A stretch of 64,000 bases of DNA from Hymenolepis diminuta (Eukaryota; Platyhelminthes; Cestoda; Cyclophyllidea; Hymenolepididae). How positions within the stretch are numbered: position 1 is the stretch's first letter; each line of letters starts with the position of its first letter. The translations under genes and the position numbers were made by a program. The DNA is taken from NCBI GenBank assembly GCA_900708905.1, contig CAADRB010000100.1, positions 86,221-150,220 of the forward strand, read 5' to 3'. Under the pieces are notes generated by a model, which saw only the letters and a program-made list of their open reading frames with translations, had not been told where the DNA came from and made no database searches. Shown one piece after another: positions 25,203 to 37,200 of the stretch.

Positions 25203-25295
25203 ACTTAATCGATCAGCGTTTATGGGATGTTCAAAGTATTAAGCTGTCTATTAAAGACCTGGGATCGCTAAAGGCGGCTGAAGACCTCTATTTCG
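25203..25295 (+). CDS. USP32: predicted N-terminal exon of USP32
   Basis: ATTGACAG acceptor and TTCG|GTAGGT donor, phase 1. The frame ends [13 protein letters not shown] and splices to [13 protein letters not shown] in the next exon. That gives the same spacing as the human N-terminus (IGFLSYEEALRRV followed by TDVELKRL). There is no in-frame ATG, so a further 5' exon must exist, or the true start of this exon is an acceptor further in. Too short to stand out alone; support is the phase match and alignment with the family. Confidence 0.5.
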
Positions 25296-28200
25296 GTAGG
25301 TAAGCGATTTGACGATCTGTTTCGGTTATTTCTTAATTTATCTAACCTCAAATTGTATCGTTCTGTGGTCTGATAAAACTCTCTCACTAAATTTCATTTT
25401 TTTATAATTTTGTGCACTTTCTTCCCATTTTCCTTGTCATTGATCAATAGCAATACTTTCCTCCTCCTTTAGCAGTATATATGCTCGTTAAGAGCATTGC
25501 CCTCCAATGTTGGATATTCTCCCCGTATACTAATTCTTTGTAACGCAACATGTCGTAAATTGGTAACCTTGATTTAGATTGTCTTACCACAACTTTCCAA
25601 AAGGGAGTTAAAAGCGATCTCGTTTTTATAACTTGGAAAGTTTGTTTACCACAGAATTTCATCATTCATCTGACCTAGATTTTGATCAGCCGGAATCGAT
25701 ATAATATTGAACAGAGTAACATAGGTATAAATTCGAAGAGGTCACCTGTCAAGTGGTGAAGCGGGACCAACATATATACGAAACTAACAAAATTTAAAAT
25801 TTGTGATGAAATTGTTCTTTAATAATAGAACTACCGACCGTAAACTAATTCATTTTATTCATTTTCATAACATCTGCCAAAAATTTCACCTTTTAGACAT
25901 TGATTGATTGAATTTGCACTACTAATATTCCATGCGCAACATTATATGAAATTTGATTTTTCCATTAACGATGCATACTCTATTCGGGAGTACTTAAGAT
26001 AAATCTGCGCTCATATGCTTTGACTCCGATAACTCAAATATTGTAAGTCATTATAATTAGGAAATGTTAAACATATTACCATGCCACGAAAGTAAACCAT
26101 ATAAAACTTCTGAAAATATCTTTGGAATGAAGAAATGCTTAGTGGCACAAAAATTCAAATAACATCCTGATAAAATGATTCCAATCTAGAGTTAGGAGTT
26201 GAACAAAATGCAAAACAGCATTATTTGGAAAATTGCATAAATTCAGACTGATTTTGATTTAATCGCTGATTCAATGTCCTATAAGCAGAGAACTCATTCA
26301 CTTAATCGATATATTATTGCAGAACTCATAAAATAATAGATATATTGATCATTAGAATGTGTCTGAATCAAAAACTATTTGAATTCCTTTAAAATAAAAG
26401 CATTGCAAGAGAAGACGATAAAAGCGTATTTATGATTTAGCGTTTTCAATTCAGAAAGACAGGAAGAAATTAACCCATTCCCACAACTTGTGAAACCATT
26501 TAATCAATCTTTTCGATTACTTTGCAATTTCATCAAATTAATCTATAATAATTAATTTAGACATTAGCAACAACTGTCCAGAACAGATGAAACTAATTAT
26601 TTCATCTTAAAGTTTATTTGTAAAAACGTTTGAATGAAAATATTACAAGTATGAAATTGTATTTATATAATACATGGAAGAATAATATTAAATATTAATG
26701 ATGTGGGAATTGCATTTAATCTTTTATAACACCACAAAATAATCTTTCGTTAATATTTTGAAATATGACAGGCTAATTTCAGAAAAGTCGGTCAGATATG
26801 TGACCGTTGACAGTTGATTCACATATTATTCAAGGAATGTCCTTGAAATCGACCTCTAGCTCATGGCGCAATTATCGAATTAGGACTTTCAATGAATGAA
26901 TCCTGATTATGGAAAATTTCAATCTTTTCAACAACGTAATTGATGGAAAAGAATGTAATTCTGAAATTTGTCTTCTGCTTAAAATTTCTCCCTGCTTCCA
27001 AACCATTTAAGAATTGTTATATTCTTTAGAAAGTTAAAATTGTTTAAAATATAATGGAATCATTTTAATCATATTTATATGCTGCCTTAGTATTTATTAA
27101 AAATAAACACTGCAATGTATTGCTCCTCAATTAAAATTTCATATTTTTAAAAAATCCTTTACATATTTCTTCGCGTGTATCTTTAATTTTGGAATCGTTT
27201 TTAGCTCTTACAAATTCAAATTTTGCAAAAATTTTATTCATATTGGGAAAATTTAAATGCTTCTCTATTTCGTTTTTTCTAATTTCACAGTATCCAGCGA
27301 GCAATCAGCACGGATTGAATCTGTGTTCAACAAGATCCAGGATAATGAGGGTTATATAACATTTAACTTATTAATGGATATTCTGGGTCATTATCCTCCT
27401 GAATATGTGATAGAAGTACATTTCTCGCTTTGCTAACTTAATTTTATTTTAGCGCTTCTTTATCCGTCATAAAAAATGCGTAAATATGATAAACATTATT
27501 GAATTTAAGCAGTTCATGCGATTCCTCTTGAATGGGACCTTTCAAGATCGATTAAAGGGTAGGCTATCGGCTTATTAAATTACTGGATTTTGAGACCAGC
27601 TCTCTATAATTACTACACAACAAGTCGGGGTTGCCTTACCCAAGAGGTTTTTGAATCAGTTGTTAAGAAAGAAGGCGGAAACTTGGAAAATGTTGAATCA
27701 TTATCTGTATGCAACCGTTTTTTTTGTTATTTCGAGTAATTTCTTTAGGGGGATCTAACTCAGGATGAATTCAATAAGTTCTTCAGTAAAAATCCCGATG
27801 CTACTCCTATGTCTTCCTGGATTTTCCGTCGAGCATTTATGATGGCAAATGAAGTTTCGAAACTGCCTTCAAAGAGTCTCATATTTTCCGTTTCTACCGG
27901 CAGTAGGTTCTCTTTGGTTAAATTAATTCAGTAGTTCCTGAGAGTGCTCTTCCTTTATTACAATCTTCGTTTGAAAGTTTTGTTGATCGAGGAGAGGTCG
28001 TGATCACAAAGACCTCGTTTTTCAATCGTCTTAGCGACATATTTCGACAATGTTTCATAAAAGGTAAAAAGGTTACAGCTTTCTTATTTAATCATTTTCT
28101 CATAAGGTCTGTTCAGATTTTTGGATTACAATGCCGATGGCGTTATCGACATTCGAGAGTTTCTCCAAGGCCTCTCTGCACTCTGCCAAGCGCCAGATAG

Positions 28201-31200
28201 TGATTTCGTGAAAGGTATATTATCATGTGCATTTTTTGTTCCTGAATGCACCTTGTTGAGTAGATATTTACGCATTTTGATATAACAAATCGAACTAACT
28301 TTTACTAATCGTTACTCACATTTCCAGTTGTATACCAAATGTATTTGCGAGACAGTGAATTGGGAAATGAAAATTTCAACGTTGATGGATTCGAGATTTG
28401 TCTTACCCAGTTTGTTCCAAAGCGAGTATGTGCTTTAACTTTCCGAAGAATTGATTCGATATTTAATCTTTAATATGGTAAGATTATCTTTGTTTTAGAT
28501 TATTAAAAATAACGCCTCCAATATGGAAGAACTTGTGAGTCTAGAAGATACGTTATCATTTTTTTCAGTCATGCAATGGCGTATTAGTTATGTCATAGTC
28601 GTCATGATATTTTATATCATGTAACTATACTCTCTCTCTCTCTCTCAAATGCTCATTTTTTTCATTGTTTTTTCTTTAATCATCAGAAAACTTGCACTTC
28701 TAGTTCTCGATTTTCATCGTGGGCTTCGGAAAATCCCTCCTTTCAGTTCTTCGTCAAGTTTATTAAAACCGTAGGTTTGTTATGGAAGCTTACATTAGGA
28801 TTCTTTTTTATCACCGCTGTTTTATTTAATTTTTAGACTGTTCATGTGGTTTTCGGATTCCCTCCCCCTCATTTGGAAGAAAACATGGTTGAAGTTATAA
28901 TGTAAGCCCATTCCCCGTTATTTATAAATGCCGAACTTTGTTTTGAAAAATTTTTCTGTCTTTTTCAAGGATATGGCTCCAATTTCTGATAAATCAAGGA
29001 CCGAAATTAGGAAGTCAATGGTATCTCTTCCCTTTAAAGTACCGGCCGTCGATGTTTCAGGATAAATTTTCTGCAAGTTTATTAAAACTCATTCAGTGAT
29101 ACTTACTTACAATTTCCAACCTCGTTGAAGAAAACTGTGTTCCGACATTCATCTTCGACTAAAGAGTAGCATTCCATTCCATCTTGATGAGAAATTAGCG
29201 TTCAACCACGCCTTTTATGTCCATTATTAATCATTTCTCTCCGTTCCACTGGTTTTAGTAGATTTTGATATATTTTGAGCCGGTCAAATAAGGCTTTCTC
29301 AATCCAATACACAGAGTATTACACAAATACCATTTAGGGTTGGAAATCAATATTAATAGAGATATCTAAAATTTAAATGCAAATGTATCAAAACAACTTG
29401 TACGCAGGAAAATAGAGAAAAGGAAAGTGATTGTTATATTTCACCTTAAGTGAATCCGGCTGAGTGCGCTCTGCTTAGTTAAAATGTTTTAGTTGGTTTC
29501 AAAGTCTACACGGGCTCAACGCACTACTAATATGAAAGTAGGAGTGGTACAATCACTCGCTCTGTAGACACAAGCGGTTTCAAACGTTAACTTTCTTCTT
29601 GCATCAGACAACTTAGGGCTGGATCGTGATATATGTGACTACGAATCTATGAGAGAATTCAAATCTCTGTTCATCAAAATCTGCGCAATTGTCTCCAATA
29701 GTCTTGAAAATTATTCTCCAGTAGAAGTGAACTACTCACGTATCTTGAAGATGTTAAGGACTACAAGACAACAATATGCAACTGAAGCTCCAGAGATATC
29801 TTTACTTTTCAAAAAAGGACATCTTTTCCCTTCGTCGTAATTAAAGCTATGCACCTATGTGTCGAAATTGTATTTATAATTCGAACATTAATGGATAGAT
29901 TACTGAGTTTTATTCAATGAATTTCTCATTTCTGTAGACTTATTATTTGACGCACATGATGCTTTTAATTTATGTCTTCTCTGATAAGCTAGATAATTGT
30001 ATTCTTAGGTAAGGCATGACGGAGAATATACTAAAATATGTCCAATTTGCTTTAAGCGTATCTTGGAGAAGGTTCCATTCTTAATTCCAATTTGGTGGAG
30101 CTATTCACCTCGATATTTGTATTTTATTAATCATGGTTAGCTTGTATTCTTGGTATTAGCATAGTAGTAGAAATTAATCATATTATGCGGCTAGTTCAAA
30201 ACTTCTGATTTTCTTAAGGATCTGAAACGCTTGGAATCCAACGATAAATACGGCCCTAATCATCCGGTTTCCATGTACGACAGAATTTTTACATTTGCAT
30301 CTTCACCGCTTGAAACTGATAAACGTCGAAAACGTAGCAGAGTGAGAATAACCAGTGAGGATGAGGTGAACGAATCTTCTCGAAGTCGTAGCCAGCGGAT
30401 TCTCCTCAGACGCTGGGAATCCAAGAGTGAGAGGGAGCAGAATAGACCTGTGGTTAGTTTTCTGATTTTACAGAATTAGGATCTTCTTGTGCCAGCTAGT
30501 TTGTGTAAGGTTCATTTCAGGCAAGTGCAAAAACCTCAGATAAAGATTGGATGGTCGAAGATGAACCATTTATGGCAGTGGATAGACGGTTAGCTGAACG
30601 AATGCAACAATGGAGGCAAGGCAAAGTCGGCAGTGAAGGTCAAGTCATGCCTAGTTATCTGATTGGCTACGTACCCTATAATCAAGAAACTTCTGAAGAG
30701 ACCCTTGAAGTTCAATCCTTGGAAATATGCGTTCGTGCGGTGACGGGTATTAAGGTAAAGTATTTACCTCTTGAAGGACTTATTACAAATGTCAAACCAC
30801 CAAAAAATAAGTGCCTCCGTGAGCTTTTTTTCCCAGGTATGTCATTAAATTTTTCATGTGGATTCTTGTTTTAACTTTACATGAATAAATTATGAGGATT
30901 ACTTTGTAAGGAGGGAAACAGGTCAGTCCAAAGAAGCACTATGTTAGCGGTGGTGAAAGCAACAGCTCTGACGTTGGTAAGCATACTTTTTTGAATAAAA
31001 TCAATTACCATTCTGTCGATAGCCTTGCGTATTTAATTGTATTCTAGGAAACGTTAGACACAGGTACCCAAAGTCTTCGGATCCAACAGTTTATGTACGG
31101 AAAAGATCCGCTTCTTTAGTAGCTTCGCTGACTGATGCTACGCTCAATAATAACCCGGATTTTCTGGTGATCTCAACTCAAAAGTTAGCCTCTAAATCAC

Positions 31201-34200
31201 TCCGTTTTGCATTCTCACGATGCCATACAGTATCGGAAGTGTTTGAAGCTATCTGCAAGTACTATGTTGATTATCGTGGATGTGATCTCGACAGTGAAAA
31301 CTGCCGTATGTGGTTAGTTGTTTCGTCGGACCCTTCAGAAATATCGACGAGGTCAAGAAATCGTGCAATTTCAAAAACGAGTACAAACGTAGGCAATAGC
31401 AGCCATAGCGAATATGCCGCTGACACCACTAATGAAAGTACCGGTTGTTTTGGCAGTAAAAGACTCACCCTGATGCCGATTGATTTGAAAACCGTTGGAG
31501 ATCAACAATTAGCTCGATATCTTGCTGATCTAGAAAATAGCTCTGGGCGACTTCTCAACCCCAAAGTTAGATGTTCACGAACCTTTGATTTCATCATTGA
31601 ATGTAAGTTAATCCTGTTGGGCCCTAAATAGGCATCTTATAGGTCGAATCCAGTTCCTTTTCTGGGCATTGAATCAGCTTCATACTAAAGGTAAGTCTCT
31701 TTTCTCTCCTTAGTTATTCTTTCCCCTGTTAGGTTCTCAGTTTACTGGTCTGAAAAATCTCGGAAATACTTGCTATATGAATTCTGTAATTCAGTGTTTA
31801 AAAGCGACACCGGAACTGACAAAGAAAATCAAACATTACGTTACTCCAGACACAGAGTAAATTCCTTTAATATGTCAGTTATAATGATTCGGTAGACTGG
31901 CAAAGGAGTACGTTAAACTTCTGGATCAAATGCAAATTTCGGGTGAACCATTAAATCCTCAACCTCTGAGGGTAAGTTTTACGTTTCCCTAATGTTTATT
32001 AATCTTCGTTTTCAGCGTGCATTTGTTCAAAAATGGCCAAATTTTAATTCCTATGCTCAACAAGATGCACAGGAATTTTTGACGATATTTCTGGACTCAC
32101 TAAACGAAGAGTTGAGAAGAAAACCACAGCCTGAAGAGAATGGATTATCGAAATCTTTTGACAACCATGTATCTAAAAAACGCCATGAATTATTCTCAGC
32201 TTCAAGGGTAAGTTTAATGACTTGATACGTGATGTCATGTTATATAGATCTGGGATACATTTTGTGCAGATAATGATTCCCCTGTTGTGAAGATGTTCTA
32301 TGGACTCTGTGAATCAAAATGCAAATTTGATGGATGCTCTCATAGTTCCTCAGCTTTTGATCCATTCTCTAGTCTCACCTTACCTCTTCCTTTCAATACG
32401 ATTGAGTCAATTACTCTTACCGGTGAGATCTATTTTAGGAATTGTATATCTCCATCGGTGGAGGTCTGATTCATTCTCATTCGTTTTTGCAGTGGTACCT
32501 CAATTCGGCGCAGTGCCAGAAGTGATACAAATTAAAAGCGATAAGACGATAGACTTCGCCTTCGTACGAGAGGAGATTGCGCGTAGATATAAATGCTCTG
32601 CAAATTGCATTTTCTTTGTTCGATTGGTCAGTGGAACATTTAAGGTAAGTTTATACTCTAAGAAATATTACCATTCATAGTGCTATAGAAATTAAAATAT
32701 TTATATGACTCATAAAGAAACTCATTTATATTTATTTCATCCGGAATTTGGAAAATATTTCAAAATTGTGATAAATGTTTATCATTCAATTTATTAAGTG
32801 GGCGCTGCTCCCAAGGCTTAGAGATTAAATTTCACATCATCAAAGCCATCTTATGGACAGAATAACTAATCATTAGTATCAGTTTCTTACCGTAGAAGTT
32901 TGTAGCATTCTATCGAAGGCACATACTGTCCTAATTGTCAGATGCTGTTTTTATCGGTTGCAAAACAGTTAACACCACTTGGTGTATCATAATTTGGCCT
33001 TTTTATCAGAACTCTACTTCCAATCGCTTAGAGCTAATATTCGTTTCTTTTTCATCCGATTTTCAATTTTTCCCCCTCCCTCCTTCTCTTCTCTGATCTC
33101 TTCCTCTTGCCCACTTCCATATGATCCAAATTAACTCTGCCTTCTCATTTGGAAAAGGCTATTGTATCCTGTCATCTTTTAGGAATATTATTGGTGCCGC
33201 TCTTAAACTAGCTTTACTGTCGAGATTAGAGCAATTCTAGGCTTCTGGATGTAATTCCTCTACCCAAGAGAGGCATAGGAAAAACTTGATTTACACTCAT
33301 CTACCCATCTCCTGATAATCTCAGCTTCACATTAGGTTTTTTGTCGAATTTTCTTTAAAACTCTCTCAGCTCTTTTCAGATAAATACTCCTGATTTTCTT
33401 TTCGAATAGAATTATATCTATGATTGTTTTATATTTCCTGAATTTGTTCAGGTTGAGAACTTCCCACTAGACCTTCTGTTTATATATTTAAAGTGCATTC
33501 GAGATTTGTTATTATTTAGATTACTATATTCTAAACCCAGTTAGGCTTAGTTCATGTGACTCATAAAGATCTCAGTATATGAGGAGTAAAATAAATGGCT
33601 GATTGATGACTGTATGGACCATCAGCTTGTCTTTATTAACTCAGAACGAGGTTATGTGCAAATTTTAAATAGGTATGCAAATTTTAGGAACACCACCATG
33701 TCAATGTCTTAAATTTAATTGGTAATGATGGCTTATCTAGTCTTAAGCATTTTTCAAACATTTCTAAAGGTTAGGAGACTTCTAAATCCACAGTTTGGTG
33801 AGTCTTTACTTTATTGCGCCCTATCACTATTTAATTATGTTTCTTTATTATTAGTAAGTTTATTGAATCAAAAGGTTATGTCTAAGATACAGGATGTGTA
33901 TAGCTTCCTACATAATATTTATTATGGATAAGGAAGCCGACTATTGATTTCAGTATTGTAACCATTGATCTCTCCATAACTTAAGTTGTGCTCGGTGCAA
34001 CCGTTTCTGAGTGACTCTCATGACTTGATAATTTTGGTGTGTTCCGCTCAACCACAGCTAATCTTTAAATGTTCGTGGGCGACAGTTATTGCACAAGGTG
34101 TTGTTTCTCAAGAGCGGCAGCTTACAACTGTCTGTATTTACCCAGCCTGTTTTTTTTTAGAAACACCCCTTCACATTCGTCTTAAAATGAAACTTATCAT

Positions 34201-37200
34201 CTATTGAATCCAAAAGATTGATTGCTGGCGAAATTCCCATCTTTGAACTTACAGAGCTGTGATTTGCAGCTACCATATTTTAGGCTTTTATAGCCAGATA
34301 TAAGGTTACATCAACCCTTATTATTACCTTCGTAATATGTATTCGGCTTGTTATTTTACAATTTCTGGCTTGTGTCCAGGTTTGTAGTCCCCACTTTTTT
34401 GTGCATACTGTTAAAAATTTCCTTTTACACCAAGCAAAAGGATCAAGGGCGTTGATTTTCCGCTTGAAAAAGGTATTTATGCTTTTATTCTCCATTACGT
34501 TTCTCTTCTTTGCAAAGGCATGTTTTGCTATATGAATCTATGAGTACTAAGAGCAATAAGTTGCTCCTCACCAGAACCAAATGGGTATTGTTTCACTTAA
34601 TAACTTTGTATATTCAATAATTATTTGTATGACGTCAAATTGTATGCCCCTTCTTGAGCTTTGATCCATTCTGATTACAGAAGAGATTATTGTTAATAAA
34701 AAGTGTTGGGGAATACAAGGAGTAAAATCAGAGAGCCTATGGTGACTTATTAGTTGAGTTGATGGAACACATACCTAATTGATACGACTACTCAGGCAAT
34801 GAAAACGAGGCTGTACGTCAGTCTGAGTGAAAAATATGCCAAAATGAAAGATTAGAAAATGACTAGACTATGCTTAAGAGAGTGGAGACTGATATGCACT
34901 CAACTGTGCGTCAGATATCTTAGTTTGAAATAACTAGGATTTATTCGAATTTGCACAAATCCAATACAAGATAAAAGCGAAAACAAATAAGAAGGAAAGG
35001 GAGCTAAGTCTTCCAATTTCCAAATAGGTTTATTTGTCCAAGAGATATTTGCATTACTGCATACTTATTAATTAAACAACTATTTGGACAGAAGCGTGCG
35101 ATTGGATTTTTTGTGAGTATTGACTTTACAACGTGCTCCCAATTTTAAGTACACTTTATTTTGTTCTACAAATTCCCTTATTTGTCTTTTTAACACTTAC
35201 TTTAGCCTATTCTTTCTAAAAGCAAATATCAAGATTCGGTAAGTTAGTTTTTGGTACTTAATTTCTTACATACAAAGTCAAATACGAAGATATGTATCTT
35301 AGTATTTATAATTTTCTGATTCATAAGAGTAAAGACCGTTTGGATGACAAGGCTTGGGCTTTTATTCTTCCAGAACAACATTCTGGTAAGTTGTCCTAAG
35401 ACCATCTCTTCCATTTTAATTTAGCGTTGATTATGACCTCCTTCTTCTTAAATAGAATGCACGGTCGACAAAGAATACACTATTATAATACAAAGCAGAA
35501 TTTTGGTGTGTTACGCTTGAGTCAAAGCACAGTGTTCTGTCATTAGACGCACTTAAACCCAAACCCCACATTTATGTCATTTGGTAGACTAATTTTATCT
35601 TTCAAGTGTGATTTTATGACAAAAGGGTTCTCTGCACCTTAACACGTATTTTAATAAGCTCTTGAAAGGGCCTCGGCTCTGTAAAATTCCGACCTGCTTC
35701 TCTAATGCTTCCCTATCATGCGAAAAGCCTCTAAATTCACTTAATTCTTGAATTTTTGCATAAAATATTCTCCAAACGCATTTGACTCTCCTGTTTCCCT
35801 CTATAGGTACCATCGAATACCGCCATTTTGGAGGAAACTGTTTATACTCTCGAACTAGTGGGAGATCCAACCGTGATCCAAGTCCCCATTAATGCCACAA
35901 ATAAGGATCTGTATAACGTAGTGGGGAAGGCTATTCGACGCTTTGTCAGATCAAGTCAGGACCCGAAAAAGCATAGCAACTGCTCGATGACTGCGACTTT
36001 CCTCAATAGTTCAAATGATGACGGCCTAGAAAAATGCACAAGGAAGTGCACCGCCTTGCATTTTGAGTAAGTTTAATCGTGTTGATTTCCACACCTACGA
36101 TCACGTGTGGTACCATGCTATCTTTTAGTAGTGTTGTGGCACGTTTTATCATTGCTGATGATATCATAAAAAGACATTGATATCTCCGTACCCTATTACT
36201 GATACCAGATCCATAAACCATCTTCTACTGTGCATATTTAAGTAGCTTTTTTTTCAGCAAATATGACACGTCGGATTACTTCTTCAGCATCAAACAGTCA
36301 GACAGACACTGGTTTAAATGCTCGAGGTGTCCTTGGTCTAAGTATGTTAAATTAAAAGTAATTCAATCATTCTGTCCCCCTTTATGTCATGGATTCTTAC
36401 TTTAGGATGTGTCGAGGTTGTCAAGTTCCGGTAAATTCGGATAAACTTGACTTGATATGCACGGCGGATACATGCGTTTATCTAGCAGTAGACTGGAATC
36501 TCGCCGCATATGTGAACGAATATCAACAGACACAAGAAACAGTTTGTGATTTTGTTCAAGCTTAACTATCTGCCTAAGATAATTACTTATAGGACTGTTT
36601 TACCTCCTCAAGAAAAAGAAAATCGTAGATCCAATAGAGGACAGAGATAATTTAAATATGAAAAACGCTTGTCAACTGGATTGCCTTCTTCAATCCTACT
36701 TTGAGACAGAAGATGCGAGCAAGGAGGAATGTGTTACCTGCGAACGCTGTGATAAGCGGAAATGTTTCTCCAAGTCCACCGCTATTTGTGTTCTGCCGCA
36801 TGTTCTCGTAAGTTATGTCTTACCTCCTTATGTGAGGCTGACTCACTCCTATTTCAAATCAAAACACCTGGTCGTTCAGACAGAAAAAAACAATATAATA
36901 TACTGTTAAAGTTATTTGTAAAAATAGTCTGAATCTAGGCAAAGGTAAACGATGAATTAACGAAAAATACATTGAAAGGATAATTTGTCAACAGTGGAAT
37001 TTCCGTTTTCTTTTTATGAAAACAACGTTTCTAATGGTAGTAGCTTTCAGTACTCAAACCTCTTCTTTGTTCAGAGGCTTCAATCAGTCACATTAGTTAA
37101 GATTTATGTATTGAGATGTGAACATTAGGCTCAATTGAAAAAAACTACTTGATAAAGTCGTGGTCCATAAAATTTGTAAGGTAAACTTGGATAGTTGCAT

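Noticed and set aside
36594..36612. Upstream acceptor for the USP32 cysteine-cluster exon
   Set aside because: The frame from 36594 would need a phase-1 donor, while the previous exon ends in phase 0; the acceptor at 36612 keeps the reading frame.
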